Below, in pieces: positions 1 through 5,039 of a DNA stretch of 5,039 nt (within the stretch, counting starts at the first letter, position 1; each line of letters opens with the position of its first letter). The stretch is from an uncultured Clostridia bacterium (lineage in GTDB: Bacteria > Bacillota > Clostridia > TANB77 > CAG-508), in the NCBI GenBank assembly GCA_944388635.1, contig CALXJN010000140.1, forward strand, positions 1 to 5,039, given 5' to 3'. The notes under the pieces were generated by a model. The model saw nothing but the letters and a program-made list of their open reading frames with translations. It was not told the DNA's origin and ran no database searches. The position numbers and the translations under genes were made by a program.

Positions 1-45
1 TGGGATAATAGGACAGGCGAAGAAATAGACACAGTATGGTTTTAG
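1..45 (+). CDS. C-terminal end of an upstream gene (partial, unidentified)
   Basis: Frame 1 is open from the window edge to a TAG at 43-45 and encodes WDNRTGEEIDTVWF. The other two forward frames close within 27 bases. Only 14 codons are visible, so the product cannot be identified. The stop lies 18 bases before the ATG of the MBOAT gene with no terminator or promoter between them, which suggests one operon. Genes next to MBOAT O-acyltransferases often encode the extracytoplasmic transferase partner (DltD-, AlgJ/AlgX- or SGNH-like), so this could be such a partner. That is inference from context only; nothing in these residues shows it. Confidence 0.5.
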   Translation, partial: WDNRTGEEIDTVWF

Positions 46-63
46 AAGAAAGGGGAACAAGAA

Positions 64-1560
64 ATGTTATTTAATTCATACAACTTTTTGATATTTTTTC
101 CAATAGTAACTTTAATATATTTCTTAATACCACATAAGTTTAGATATTTGTGGTTACTTGCATCAAGTTACTATTTTTACATGTGCTGGAATGCAAAATA
201 TGCATTAATATTACTTGCATCGACGGTTATTACTTATGTAAGTGGAAGGCTCATTGATAGAGCAAACAATAAAATTACAGATGAAAAGAAAAGGACAAGA
301 CAAAAGAAAATATATGTAGCACTAAGTGTAGTGATAAATTTAGGAATATTATTTGTATTTAAGTATTTCGATTTTGCAATAGAGAATATAAATAGAGTTT
401 TGAGTGCTTTAAATATACAAATATTAAATCCTTCATTTGATATAGTATTACCAGTTGGAATATCTTTCTATATATTCCAAGCACTAGGATATACAATAGA
501 TGTATACAGAGGAAATGTAGCAGTAGAAAAGAATTTCCTTAAATATGCATTATTTGTATCATTCTTCCCACAACTTCTTGCAGGACCAATTGGTAGAGCA
601 AAAAGTATATTAACACAAATAAATGAAAGACATGATTTTGACAGCCAAAGAGTAAAAGATGGATTACTACTTATGATTTGGGGTGGATTCCAAAAGATAG
701 TTATAGCTGATAGAGTAGTAGTTGTGGTTGATACAATATTCAATAATTTCCCAGAATATGGAGGAATGTACATAGTAGTTGGTGCAATCTTATTTGCATT
801 CCAAATATATTGTGATTTCTCAGGATATTCAATGATAGCAATAGGTGCAGCAAAGGTAATGGGCTTTGAATTAATGGAAAACTTTAATTGCCCATATTTC
901 TCAATGTCAGTTGCAGAGTTTTGGAGAAGATGGCATATATCACTTTCATCATGGTTTAGAGATTATTTATACATACCTCTTGGAGGAAACAGAAAAGGTA
1001 AATTAAGAAAATACATAAATATAATGATAGTATTTTTAGTAAGTGGTTTATGGCATGGTGCTCAATGGTCTTATGTTATTTGGGGAGGATTAAATGGAGC
1101 TTTCCAAATAATTGGAGATAGATTAAAAGGAGTAAGAGATTGGCTAGTTAAGAAATTACACGTAAATAGAGAGACAGCAAGCCATAAGATATATAAAATT
1201 ATTACAACATTTATACTTATTGATTTTACATGGATATTCTTTAGAGCAAGCAGTGCAACAGCAGCTTTAAAAATGGTAAAGAGTATATTTACAACATATA
1301 ATCCATGGATATTATTTGACGGAAGTTTATTTGAACTTGGACTTGGAAGAAAAGAATTCCAATTTATGATTTTGTCAATAATTATTCTACTTATTGCAGA
1401 TTTCATAAAATGGAAAGGACACAGTGTAAGAGAATGGGTATATAAACAAGAGAGATGGTTTAGGTGGGCATTCTATATAGTTGCAATACTTGTAGTATTA
1501 GTATTTGGCGTATGGGGACCAGCCTTTGACGAAAGCTCATTTATATATTTCCAATTCTAG
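64..1560 (+). CDS. MBOAT family membrane O-acyltransferase (AlgI/DltB/PatA-like) with a C-terminal FIYFQF acyl-shuttle motif
   Basis: This 498-residue polytopic membrane protein probably takes an acyl group (often acetyl) from a cytoplasmic donor and passes it across the membrane to a cell-surface polymer. Its length is usual for the AlgI branch. The family motifs are clear: FFPQLLAGPI at 167-176, the block starting WRRWHISLSSWFRDY at 287-301 and continuing to IPLGG at 304-308, and SGLWHGAQW at 327-335, in which H331 is the expected catalytic histidine. About a dozen hydrophobic segments are visible, the last around 466-486. The final six residues, FIYFQF (493-498, tyrosine Y495), match the C-terminal hexapeptide known in some MBOATs and in DltX to carry the acyl group on its tyrosine outside the cell. 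The start is set by an AAAGGGG ribosome site at 49-55, eight bases before ATG. The substrate is unknown. There is no dltA, dltC or dltD in the window, so a Dlt role is not supported. Probably cotranscribed with the gene ending at 45. Confidence 0.93.
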   Translation: MLFNSYNFLIFFPIVTLIYFLIPHKFRYLWLLASSYYFYMCWNAKYALILLASTVITYVSGRLIDRANNKITDEKKRTRQKKIYVALSVVINLGILFVFKYFDFAIENINRVLSALNIQILNPSFDIVLPVGISFYIFQALGYTIDVYRGNVAVEKNFLKYALFVSFFPQLLAGPIGRAKSILTQINERHDFDSQRVKDGLLLMIWGGFQKIVIADRVVVVVDTIFNNFPEYGGMYIVVGAILFAFQIYCDFSGYSMIAIGAAKVMGFELMENFNCPYFSMSVAEFWRRWHISLSSWFRDYLYIPLGGNRKGKLRKYINIMIVFLVSGLWHGAQWSYVIWGGLNGAFQIIGDRLKGVRDWLVKKLHVNRETASHKIYKIITTFILIDFTWIFFRASSATAALKMVKSIFTTYNPWILFDGSLFELGLGRKEFQFMILSIIILLIADFIKWKGHSVREWVYKQERWFRWAFYIVAILVVLVFGVWGPAFDESSFIYFQF

Positions 1561-1576
1561 AAAGAATATATTACAT

Positions 1577-1613
1577 AAATCCGTATTTTGCATTGACAAA
1601 GTACGGATTTTAT
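1577..1613 (+). terminator. Probable Rho-independent terminator after the MBOAT gene
   Basis: Bases 1577-1590 pair with 1597-1610 as a 14-bp stem containing one G-U pair (1586 with 1601), around a six-base loop (CATTGA). The core is AAATCCGTA facing TACGGATTT. The stem starts 17 bases after the MBOAT stop. The T-tract is short: TTTT at 1608-1611 is mostly in the stem, followed by ATAATAT. Termination may therefore be leaky. Confidence 0.65.
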
Positions 1614-1621
1614 AATATAAA
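1593..1621 (+). promoter_or_regulatory. Candidate sigma-A promoter overlapping the terminator (TTGACA, 17 bp, TATAAA)
   Basis: A perfect -35 hexamer TTGACA lies at 1593-1598, in and beside the loop of the terminator hairpin. Exactly 17 bases later is TATAAA (1616-1621), a one-mismatch -10. The expected transcription start near 1628 would give the ATPase gene a leader of about 160 bases. There is no extended -10 TG. TATAAA is common by chance in such AT-rich DNA, but a perfect TTGACA at ideal spacing is less so. Confidence 0.45.
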
Positions 1622-1715
1622 TGGAATAAATCATATAAATAATCTATTTAGGAAAAGTCTCATATAGATTTAATATATTTTAGTCAAAATAAATATGTAA
1701 TTGCGATTTTTTAGC

Positions 1716-1737
1716 GAAAATATATTGAAAATATATT
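1716..1737 (+). repeat. Perfect 11-bp tandem repeat in the rloA promoter
   Basis: GAAAATATATT occurs twice head to tail, at 1716-1726 and 1727-1737, with no gap or mismatch. The second copy supplies most of the -35 hexamer and the start of the spacer of the promoter at 1725-1752. An 11-base period places both copies on nearly the same face of the helix, as in a paired operator or a phased A-tract UP-like element. It could also be slippage in low-complexity DNA. Confidence 0.6.
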
Positions 1738-1752
1738 AAACTATGGTATAAT
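1725..1752 (+). promoter_or_regulatory. Promoter of the rloA-rloB(-acyltransferase) operon
   Basis: TTGAAA at 1725-1730 and TATAAT at 1747-1752 are separated by 16 bases. The -10 is preceded by TGG (1744-1746), making an extended -10. The predicted start near 1759 leaves a leader of about 30 bases before the GGGGAGG ribosome site (1779-1785) and the ATG at 1791. The upstream DNA is very A/T-rich, which would help as an UP element. This is the best promoter in the window. Confidence 0.75.
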
Positions 1753-1790
1753 TATATTGAAACATATATATTATAAATGGGGAGGAATAT

Positions 1791-3128
1791 ATGTTATTAA
1801 ATTTTAAAATGAAAAATTTTAAATCTTTCTATAATACCACTGAACTTAATATGTTTGCAGATAATAGCAAAAGAGAATATCAAGATAGATTAATCAATAT
1901 AAAAAGTGGAAGATTAAAAAAGAATGTGCTACCAGCAATGGTAATATATGGTGCAAATGCTAGTGGAAAGACAACAATGATTGCAGCAATCGATACACTA
2001 CGTGAAATCGTAATAAATGGCACAATAAAAAAACAAATTAATAACGAAGATATAAATAAGCTAGAAATTGCAACTTTTATTCATAATGCTCAAAAAATGA
2101 AAGAACCGATTGAATTTGAAATTACTTTTAAGACCGATTTAAATATATACAATTATGTATTAAAATTAATTGTAATGAATCCAATGGTTGGTAGAGAAAG
2201 AAAAATAATTAATGAAGAATTAAATATCATAACTTATAGCGATGTTGGTACATCAGTAAAAGAAAATAAATTAAATTTATTTAAAAGAGATGAAAATGAA
2301 GTATCTTTAAACAATAGTAAAGAAATATTAGAACTATATGGAAAAGATGAAGAATATTTATCAGAATTAGCAAATATACAAAAAAGTATCAATGAAAATT
2401 TGGATAAAGAAACACTTTTTTTAACAAGCTCATTTAAAACAATCATTAATTCAAAGATTGCAGATGATGTTTTAAATTGGTTTCAAAAGAAGTTAATTAC
2501 AATCGTAAGCTTTGATATGAAAAAGATAAATATAAAGATAAATAATGCAGACGATGGAAATTTTTTATTTAGAAATGAATCATTAGACAAACTAGTTGAA
2601 CTTGCTGATTTTGGACCACAAAAGATAGTATATATAAAAGATGAAAATGAAGGAAAATTTGTGCTAAAATCAATATATGAGTTAAAAGGAATAAATACAG
2701 GAATGATAATAAATGCTAAAGATATTGAGTCAAAAGGAACTACAAAATTAATTGACTTTTGGATGAAATTTATTGAATCTTTCAATAGAGGTGGAATTTT
2801 TATAATTGATGAACTAGATAGTTCTATACATCCAGAACTCATAGGAGGGATAATTGATTTATTTAATAATAAAGATATAAATAAAAATAATGCACAATTG
2901 ATATTTAATACACATAATCCTTTATATTTACAAAAAAGATTTTTTAGAAGAGATCAAATATTGTTTATAGAAAAAGATAGAGATAATTATATGAGTAATG
3001 TATATAAATTATCTGATTTTGATGTAAAGAATGAAAACAACTATATGAAAAAATATTTTGAAGGAGAATTCGGAGCTCTTCCTTTTATCGATTTTGAAAG
3101 TGCAATTATAAAAAAGGGGGAAAACTAA
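1791..3128 (+). CDS. rloA: RloA/AbiLi-like AAA15 family ATPase (probable anti-phage defence)
   Basis: This 445-residue soluble ATPase has the ABC/SMC-like fold of the RloA, AbiLi and OLD-type ATPases (COG1106 style). It starts with the typical strand and NF-x-SF motif (MLLNFKMKNFKSF). The Walker A is GANASGKTT (54-62). An ABC-signature-like ESKGTTKLI lies at 313-321, Walker B with D-loop is IFIIDELDSSIHPEL (336-350), and the H-loop is FNTHNP (372-377) with H375. A charged, probably helical insertion lies between the nucleotide-binding halves at roughly 160-235. The C-terminal EGEFGALPFID (424-434) also fits RloA-type proteins. All nucleotide-binding motifs are intact, so it should be active. 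The start is fixed by GGGGAGG at 1779-1785. The gene ends one base before the rloB ATG, so the two are translationally coupled. Such ATPases usually act as phage-sensing or gating partners of a Toprim or RloB effector. The role is known for relatives (AbiL, PARIS) and inferred here. Base composition is visibly more AT-rich than the MBOAT gene. Confidence 0.9.
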   Translation: MLLNFKMKNFKSFYNTTELNMFADNSKREYQDRLINIKSGRLKKNVLPAMVIYGANASGKTTMIAAIDTLREIVINGTIKKQINNEDINKLEIATFIHNAQKMKEPIEFEITFKTDLNIYNYVLKLIVMNPMVGRERKIINEELNIITYSDVGTSVKENKLNLFKRDENEVSLNNSKEILELYGKDEEYLSELANIQKSINENLDKETLFLTSSFKTIINSKIADDVLNWFQKKLITIVSFDMKKINIKINNADDGNFLFRNESLDKLVELADFGPQKIVYIKDENEGKFVLKSIYELKGINTGMIINAKDIESKGTTKLIDFWMKFIESFNRGGIFIIDELDSSIHPELIGGIIDLFNNKDINKNNAQLIFNTHNPLYLQKRFFRRDQILFIEKDRDNYMSNVYKLSDFDVKNENNYMKKYFEGEFGALPFIDFESAIIKKGEN

Positions 3129-3734
3129 ATGCCTTCTAAATTTATAAGAAATTATGTATGTTATTATGATGGACAACAAGAAGAAATGTATTTTGAACAT
3201 TTTTCAAGAATAATAAAAGAAAATTTCAATAATGCTACTATAACTTTTAGAAAAGTAAATAAACTAGAAGTTTTAGGTAAAATGTCTACAAATATCCCTA
3301 AGATTGCTGTGTTTGACCATGACAATAATCAAAAGGAATTTGAGAAAAAAGTAAAAACAAACAGTGTAGAATCTATCTATACTAATCTTAATTTTGATTT
3401 GTGGTTATTGCTACATAAAAAGAAATTTTCATGTAGTATAATTAATAATGATGGATATCAAGATGAGATAAGAAAAGAATTTGGACTAAAAAGTACTGAC
3501 AATATAAAGAATGAAACAATTATAAAAAAGATATTGAATCAGATAAAATTAAAAGATGTAGAATATGCGATAAAAAATGCCAACGAAATTATGAATAGTA
3601 AGATAGAAAGAGACAAAAAGATTATTGCAAAGGGAAAAAGAAAATTTTATTATTATGACAATCCTTCGATGAACATACATAAATTTTTCGAAGAATTATT
3701 AGAAGATATAAAAAAGAACAATAATGAAACATAA
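3129..3734 (+). CDS. rloB: RloB-like Toprim-type protein (AbiLii/RloB family), probable defence effector
   Basis: This 201-residue protein is close to the usual RloB length. Three family signatures are present in order. DGQQEEMYFEHF (14-25) corresponds to the acidic EGxxTE-type Toprim motif; AVFDHDNN (60-67) is the DxD motif (D63, D65); and NFDLWLLLH (88-96) matches the NPxFELWLLLH block. The C-terminal NPSMNIHKFFEELLE (178-192) is the characteristic RloB ending. The first acidic position is D14 where most relatives have E, a conservative change. No membrane segment or signal peptide is seen. The ATG follows the rloA stop with zero intervening bases, and its ribosome site (AAAAAGGGGG, 3111-3120) lies inside the end of rloA. 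The Toprim-like residues suggest metal-dependent nuclease activity. By analogy with the PARIS toxin AriB the target could be RNA, but no activity can be read from the sequence. DUF4435/AriB is a less likely assignment because of the NPS-x-N-x-HK ending. Confidence 0.88.
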   Translation: MPSKFIRNYVCYYDGQQEEMYFEHFSRIIKENFNNATITFRKVNKLEVLGKMSTNIPKIAVFDHDNNQKEFEKKVKTNSVESIYTNLNFDLWLLLHKKKFSCSIINNDGYQDEIRKEFGLKSTDNIKNETIIKKILNQIKLKDVEYAIKNANEIMNSKIERDKKIIAKGKRKFYYYDNPSMNIHKFFEELLEDIKKNNNET

Positions 3735-3758
3735 AAACACTATCATATGGAGTAAAAA

Positions 3759-4862
3759 ATGGAAAATACAGGGAAAAAAAGTTTAAAAGTTGTAGAAAAC
3801 AATGTAGCAACAAAAGGAAAGAAGATATACATAGAAGTACTAAGATGTATTGCAATATTTTTTGTAATATTTAATCATACAGAAGAATATGGATTTGACT
3901 TATATAAAGAAACAGCAGAGACTTTGCCATATATAATATATCTAACAATATCAATCTTGTGTAAAGCAGCAGTTCCAATCTTCTTTATGATTTCAGGAGC
4001 TATGCTCTTAGGAAAAGAAGAAAGCATAAAGACATTATATAAAAAAAGAGTATTAAGGTTCTTAATTGTAATTATAGTAGTGTCAGCTTGCATAGTATTA
4101 TATGCAGTGAATGATATAACTGTAATTTTTTATAAAGAAATGATAGGAATATTTTTATCAACAATTTATCAAAATCCAATATTATATACATACTGGTTTT
4201 TATATGCGTATTTAGCCTTTTTAATAATGCTACCTATATTAAGAAACTTAGTAAAAAATATGAAAAAAGAAACATACTATTACCTATTCGCAGTATATGG
4301 AGTATATAAGTTAGTTTTACCTGTACTTGAACAAATTGCACATATAAATTTATCGGATAATTTAGCAATGAATTTATTAGAAATAAATATATTATGCCCA
4401 ATAGTAGGATACTACCTTGAACATGTATTAGATATAAGAAGTATAGATAAGAACATGAAGGTATTAGGAACAATAATTGTATGCATAATAATCGTTCTTG
4501 CAGGAATATTAACGACATTAAGAAATCCACAACTAGATAATCAAAATGAAGAAACATATATAGGTTATGGAAGTGTAGTAATTGCAGCATATGTGTTTAT
4601 TCTAATAAAAGCTATTTTTAATAATAAAAAATTACCTAAGATATTAAATAAAATAATATTAATTATTGGTGGATGTAGCTTTGGAATATATTTAGAAGAA
4701 AACATGCTACGAAAGATAATGCTAGATAAAATTGTACAACCTTTATCACCGGTAATAAGTACGTTGCCAGCCTGCATAATTGCTATAATTTGTATCATCT
4801 GTGTAGGAACAATAATTACTTTCATATTGAAAAAGATACCATATATTAAAAAGTTATTGTAA
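3759..4862 (+). CDS. Acyltransferase-3 family integral membrane protein (OatA/WecH-type membrane domain, no SGNH domain)
   Basis: This 367-residue protein has about ten hydrophobic segments and fits the Acyl_transf_3 family, which O-acylates surface sugars such as peptidoglycan, exopolysaccharide or lipid-linked glycans. The first helix carries the family signature EVLRCIAIFFVIFNH (26-40) with R29 and the key H40. VPIFFMISGAMLL (72-84), KKRVLRFL (95-102), a WFLYAYL stretch (146-152) and the C-terminal SFGIYLEENML (307-317) follow. E314/E315 replace the histidine often found after GIYL, which is common in this branch as far as I recall. A hydrophilic stretch of about 22 residues precedes the first helix. 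No extracellular SGNH domain is present, unlike OatA. Start choice: GGAG at 3749-3752, six bases before ATG, with no better alternative. It begins 24 bases after rloB with no terminator or promoter between, so it is probably on the rloAB transcript. The substrate is unknown. Confidence 0.88.
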   Translation: MENTGKKSLKVVENNVATKGKKIYIEVLRCIAIFFVIFNHTEEYGFDLYKETAETLPYIIYLTISILCKAAVPIFFMISGAMLLGKEESIKTLYKKRVLRFLIVIIVVSACIVLYAVNDITVIFYKEMIGIFLSTIYQNPILYTYWFLYAYLAFLIMLPILRNLVKNMKKETYYYLFAVYGVYKLVLPVLEQIAHINLSDNLAMNLLEINILCPIVGYYLEHVLDIRSIDKNMKVLGTIIVCIIIVLAGILTTLRNPQLDNQNEETYIGYGSVVIAAYVFILIKAIFNNKKLPKILNKIILIIGGCSFGIYLEENMLRKIMLDKIVQPLSPVISTLPACIIAIICIICVGTIITFILKKIPYIKKLL

Positions 4863-4864
4863 AT

Positions 4865-4917
4865 ATAAGTTGCCATTTGCGATTTAAAAACGTCCCAAAT
4901 GGCAACTTATTTCTTTA
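4865..4917 (+). terminator. Strong Rho-independent terminator after the acyltransferase gene
   Basis: ATAAGTTGCCATTTG (4865-4879) pairs perfectly over 15 bp with 4896-4910 around a 16-base loop. It is followed by TTTCTTT (4911-4917). The stem begins two bases after the TAA stop of the acyltransferase gene. It likely ends the rloA-rloB-acyltransferase transcript. Confidence 0.85.
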
Positions 4918-4953
4918 TTGTATAGGAAAAATCGTCAGATTTTTTCTATACAA
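4918..4953 (+). repeat. 16-bp inverted repeat with a 4-base loop (first unit of the hairpin cluster)
   Basis: Bases 4918-4933 pair with 4938-4953 around the loop GTCA. All 16 pairs form; the only non-Watson-Crick one is G4926 with T4945, which is a G-U wobble in + strand RNA but an A-C mismatch in - strand RNA. This favours function as + strand RNA or as a DNA palindrome. It starts right after the terminator tail and is not itself followed by a T-tract. A small second hairpin, CAAGG (4954-4958) with CCTTG (4967-4971), follows directly. Confidence 0.75.
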
Positions 4954-4974
4954 CAAGGTTAATTTTCCTTGGGC

Positions 4975-5002
4975 TGTGCGTATTTGCGAAGCAAAACGCA
5001 CA
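4975..5002 (+). repeat. GC-rich hairpin with a GCGAAGC tip
   Basis: TGTGCGT (4975-4981) pairs with ACGCACA (4996-5002). After a single bulged A (4982), TTTGC (4983-4987) pairs with GCAAA (4991-4995), closing a GAA triloop. The tip, GCGAAGC (4986-4992), is the sequence known from DNA biophysics as an exceptionally stable mini-hairpin, so this element could fold as single-stranded DNA as well as RNA. No open reading frame or T-tract is associated with it. Confidence 0.7.
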
Positions 5003-5004
5003 TG

Positions 5005-5038
5005 TGGACGTCGGAAGCTTTGCTTCCGCTAACGTCCA
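5005..5038 (+). repeat. GC-rich hairpin with a TTT triloop at the window edge
   Basis: TGGACGT (5005-5011) pairs with ACGTCCA (5032-5038). Inside it CGGAAGC (5012-5018) pairs with GCTTCCG (5022-5028) around TTT (5019-5021). Three bases CTA (5029-5031) are bulged on the 3' side. The architecture (7-bp outer stem, one-sided bulge, inner stem, 3-base loop) mirrors the hairpin just upstream, suggesting both belong to one element that may continue past the window. Confidence 0.7.
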
Positions 5039-5039
5039 A

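Noticed and set aside
468..773. Minus-strand open frame of about 100 codons inside the MBOAT gene
   Set aside because: Lies wholly antisense to a gene with clear family motifs; no family resemblance or ribosome site. The other antisense frames inside rloA, rloB and the acyltransferase gene were dismissed for the same reason.
64..1560. dltB of a D-alanylation operon
   Set aside because: No dltA, dltC, dltD or dltX is seen, and the fused FIYFQF tail and ~500-residue length fit the AlgI/PatA-like branch better.
1593..1616. TTGACA with the nearer TATAAT at 1611-1616 as a promoter
   Set aside because: Spacing is only 12 bases, too short for a sigma-A promoter; TATAAA at 1616-1621 gives the proper 17.
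1641..1670. Inverted repeat AATCTAT ... ATAGATT upstream of rloA
   Set aside because: Only 7 A/T-rich base pairs with a 16-base loop; expected by chance at this composition and not near the -10/-35 of the main promoter.
3129..3734. DUF4435/AriB (PARIS toxin) as the identity of the second module protein
   Set aside because: The NFDLWLLLH and NPSMNIHK blocks are RloB signatures, so RloB/AbiLii is the better assignment; PARIS is kept only as an analogy.
1701..4886. TTGCGATTT at 1701-1709 and 4878-4886 as direct repeats flanking an inserted module
   Set aside because: Nine bases only, the flanks do not match, and the right copy is part of the terminator stem and loop; not convincing as target duplication or attachment sites.
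4911..5039. CRISPR array or integron attC site
   Set aside because: There are no regularly spaced direct repeats with unique spacers, and the hairpins lack the paired R/L core boxes of attC sites.

Overview
The window is AT-rich, has tightly packed genes all on the + strand with strong GGGG/GGAG-type ribosome binding sites, and uses A/T-ending codons throughout. This points to a low-GC Gram-positive bacterium, most likely a Clostridia-type Firmicute. That is an inference from composition and protein style; no marker gene is present.

Layout: (1) The last 14 codons of an upstream gene (1-45) run, after an 18-base gap, into a complete MBOAT membrane O-acyltransferase of the AlgI/DltB/PatA type (64-1560). 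It ends in the hexapeptide FIYFQF, the kind of C-terminal acyl-shuttle motif that some MBOATs carry fused to themselves. A hairpin follows it (1577-1610). (2) A 230-base intergenic region holds two promoter-like elements. One overlaps the terminator; the other is a good extended -10 promoter at 1725-1752 and contains a perfect 11-base tandem repeat. (3) A two-gene module follows: an AAA15/ABC-like ATPase of the RloA/AbiLi type (1791-3128), then a RloB-type Toprim-like protein (3129-3734). The stop codon of the first and the ATG of the second are directly adjacent. RloA/RloB-like pairs are related to the AbiL abortive-infection system and more loosely to PARIS, so this is a probable anti-phage module. 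(4) Only 24 bases downstream is an acyltransferase-3 family integral membrane protein (3759-4862), probably on the same transcript and closed by a strong terminator (4865-4917). (5) The last ~120 bases hold no gene but are a dense run of hairpins (4918-4953, 4954-4971, 4975-5002, 5005-5038). The final 65-70 bases are far more GC-rich than the rest of the window, and the run may continue beyond the edge.

Together: the MBOAT and the acyltransferase-3 protein are both probable cell-envelope acylating enzymes, and the RloAB module lies between them. Either the defence pair was inserted into an envelope-modification locus and now drives the second acyltransferase by read-through, or the acyltransferase is an accessory of the defence operon. 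The sequence alone does not decide. The least explained part of the window is the hairpin cluster at the right end.
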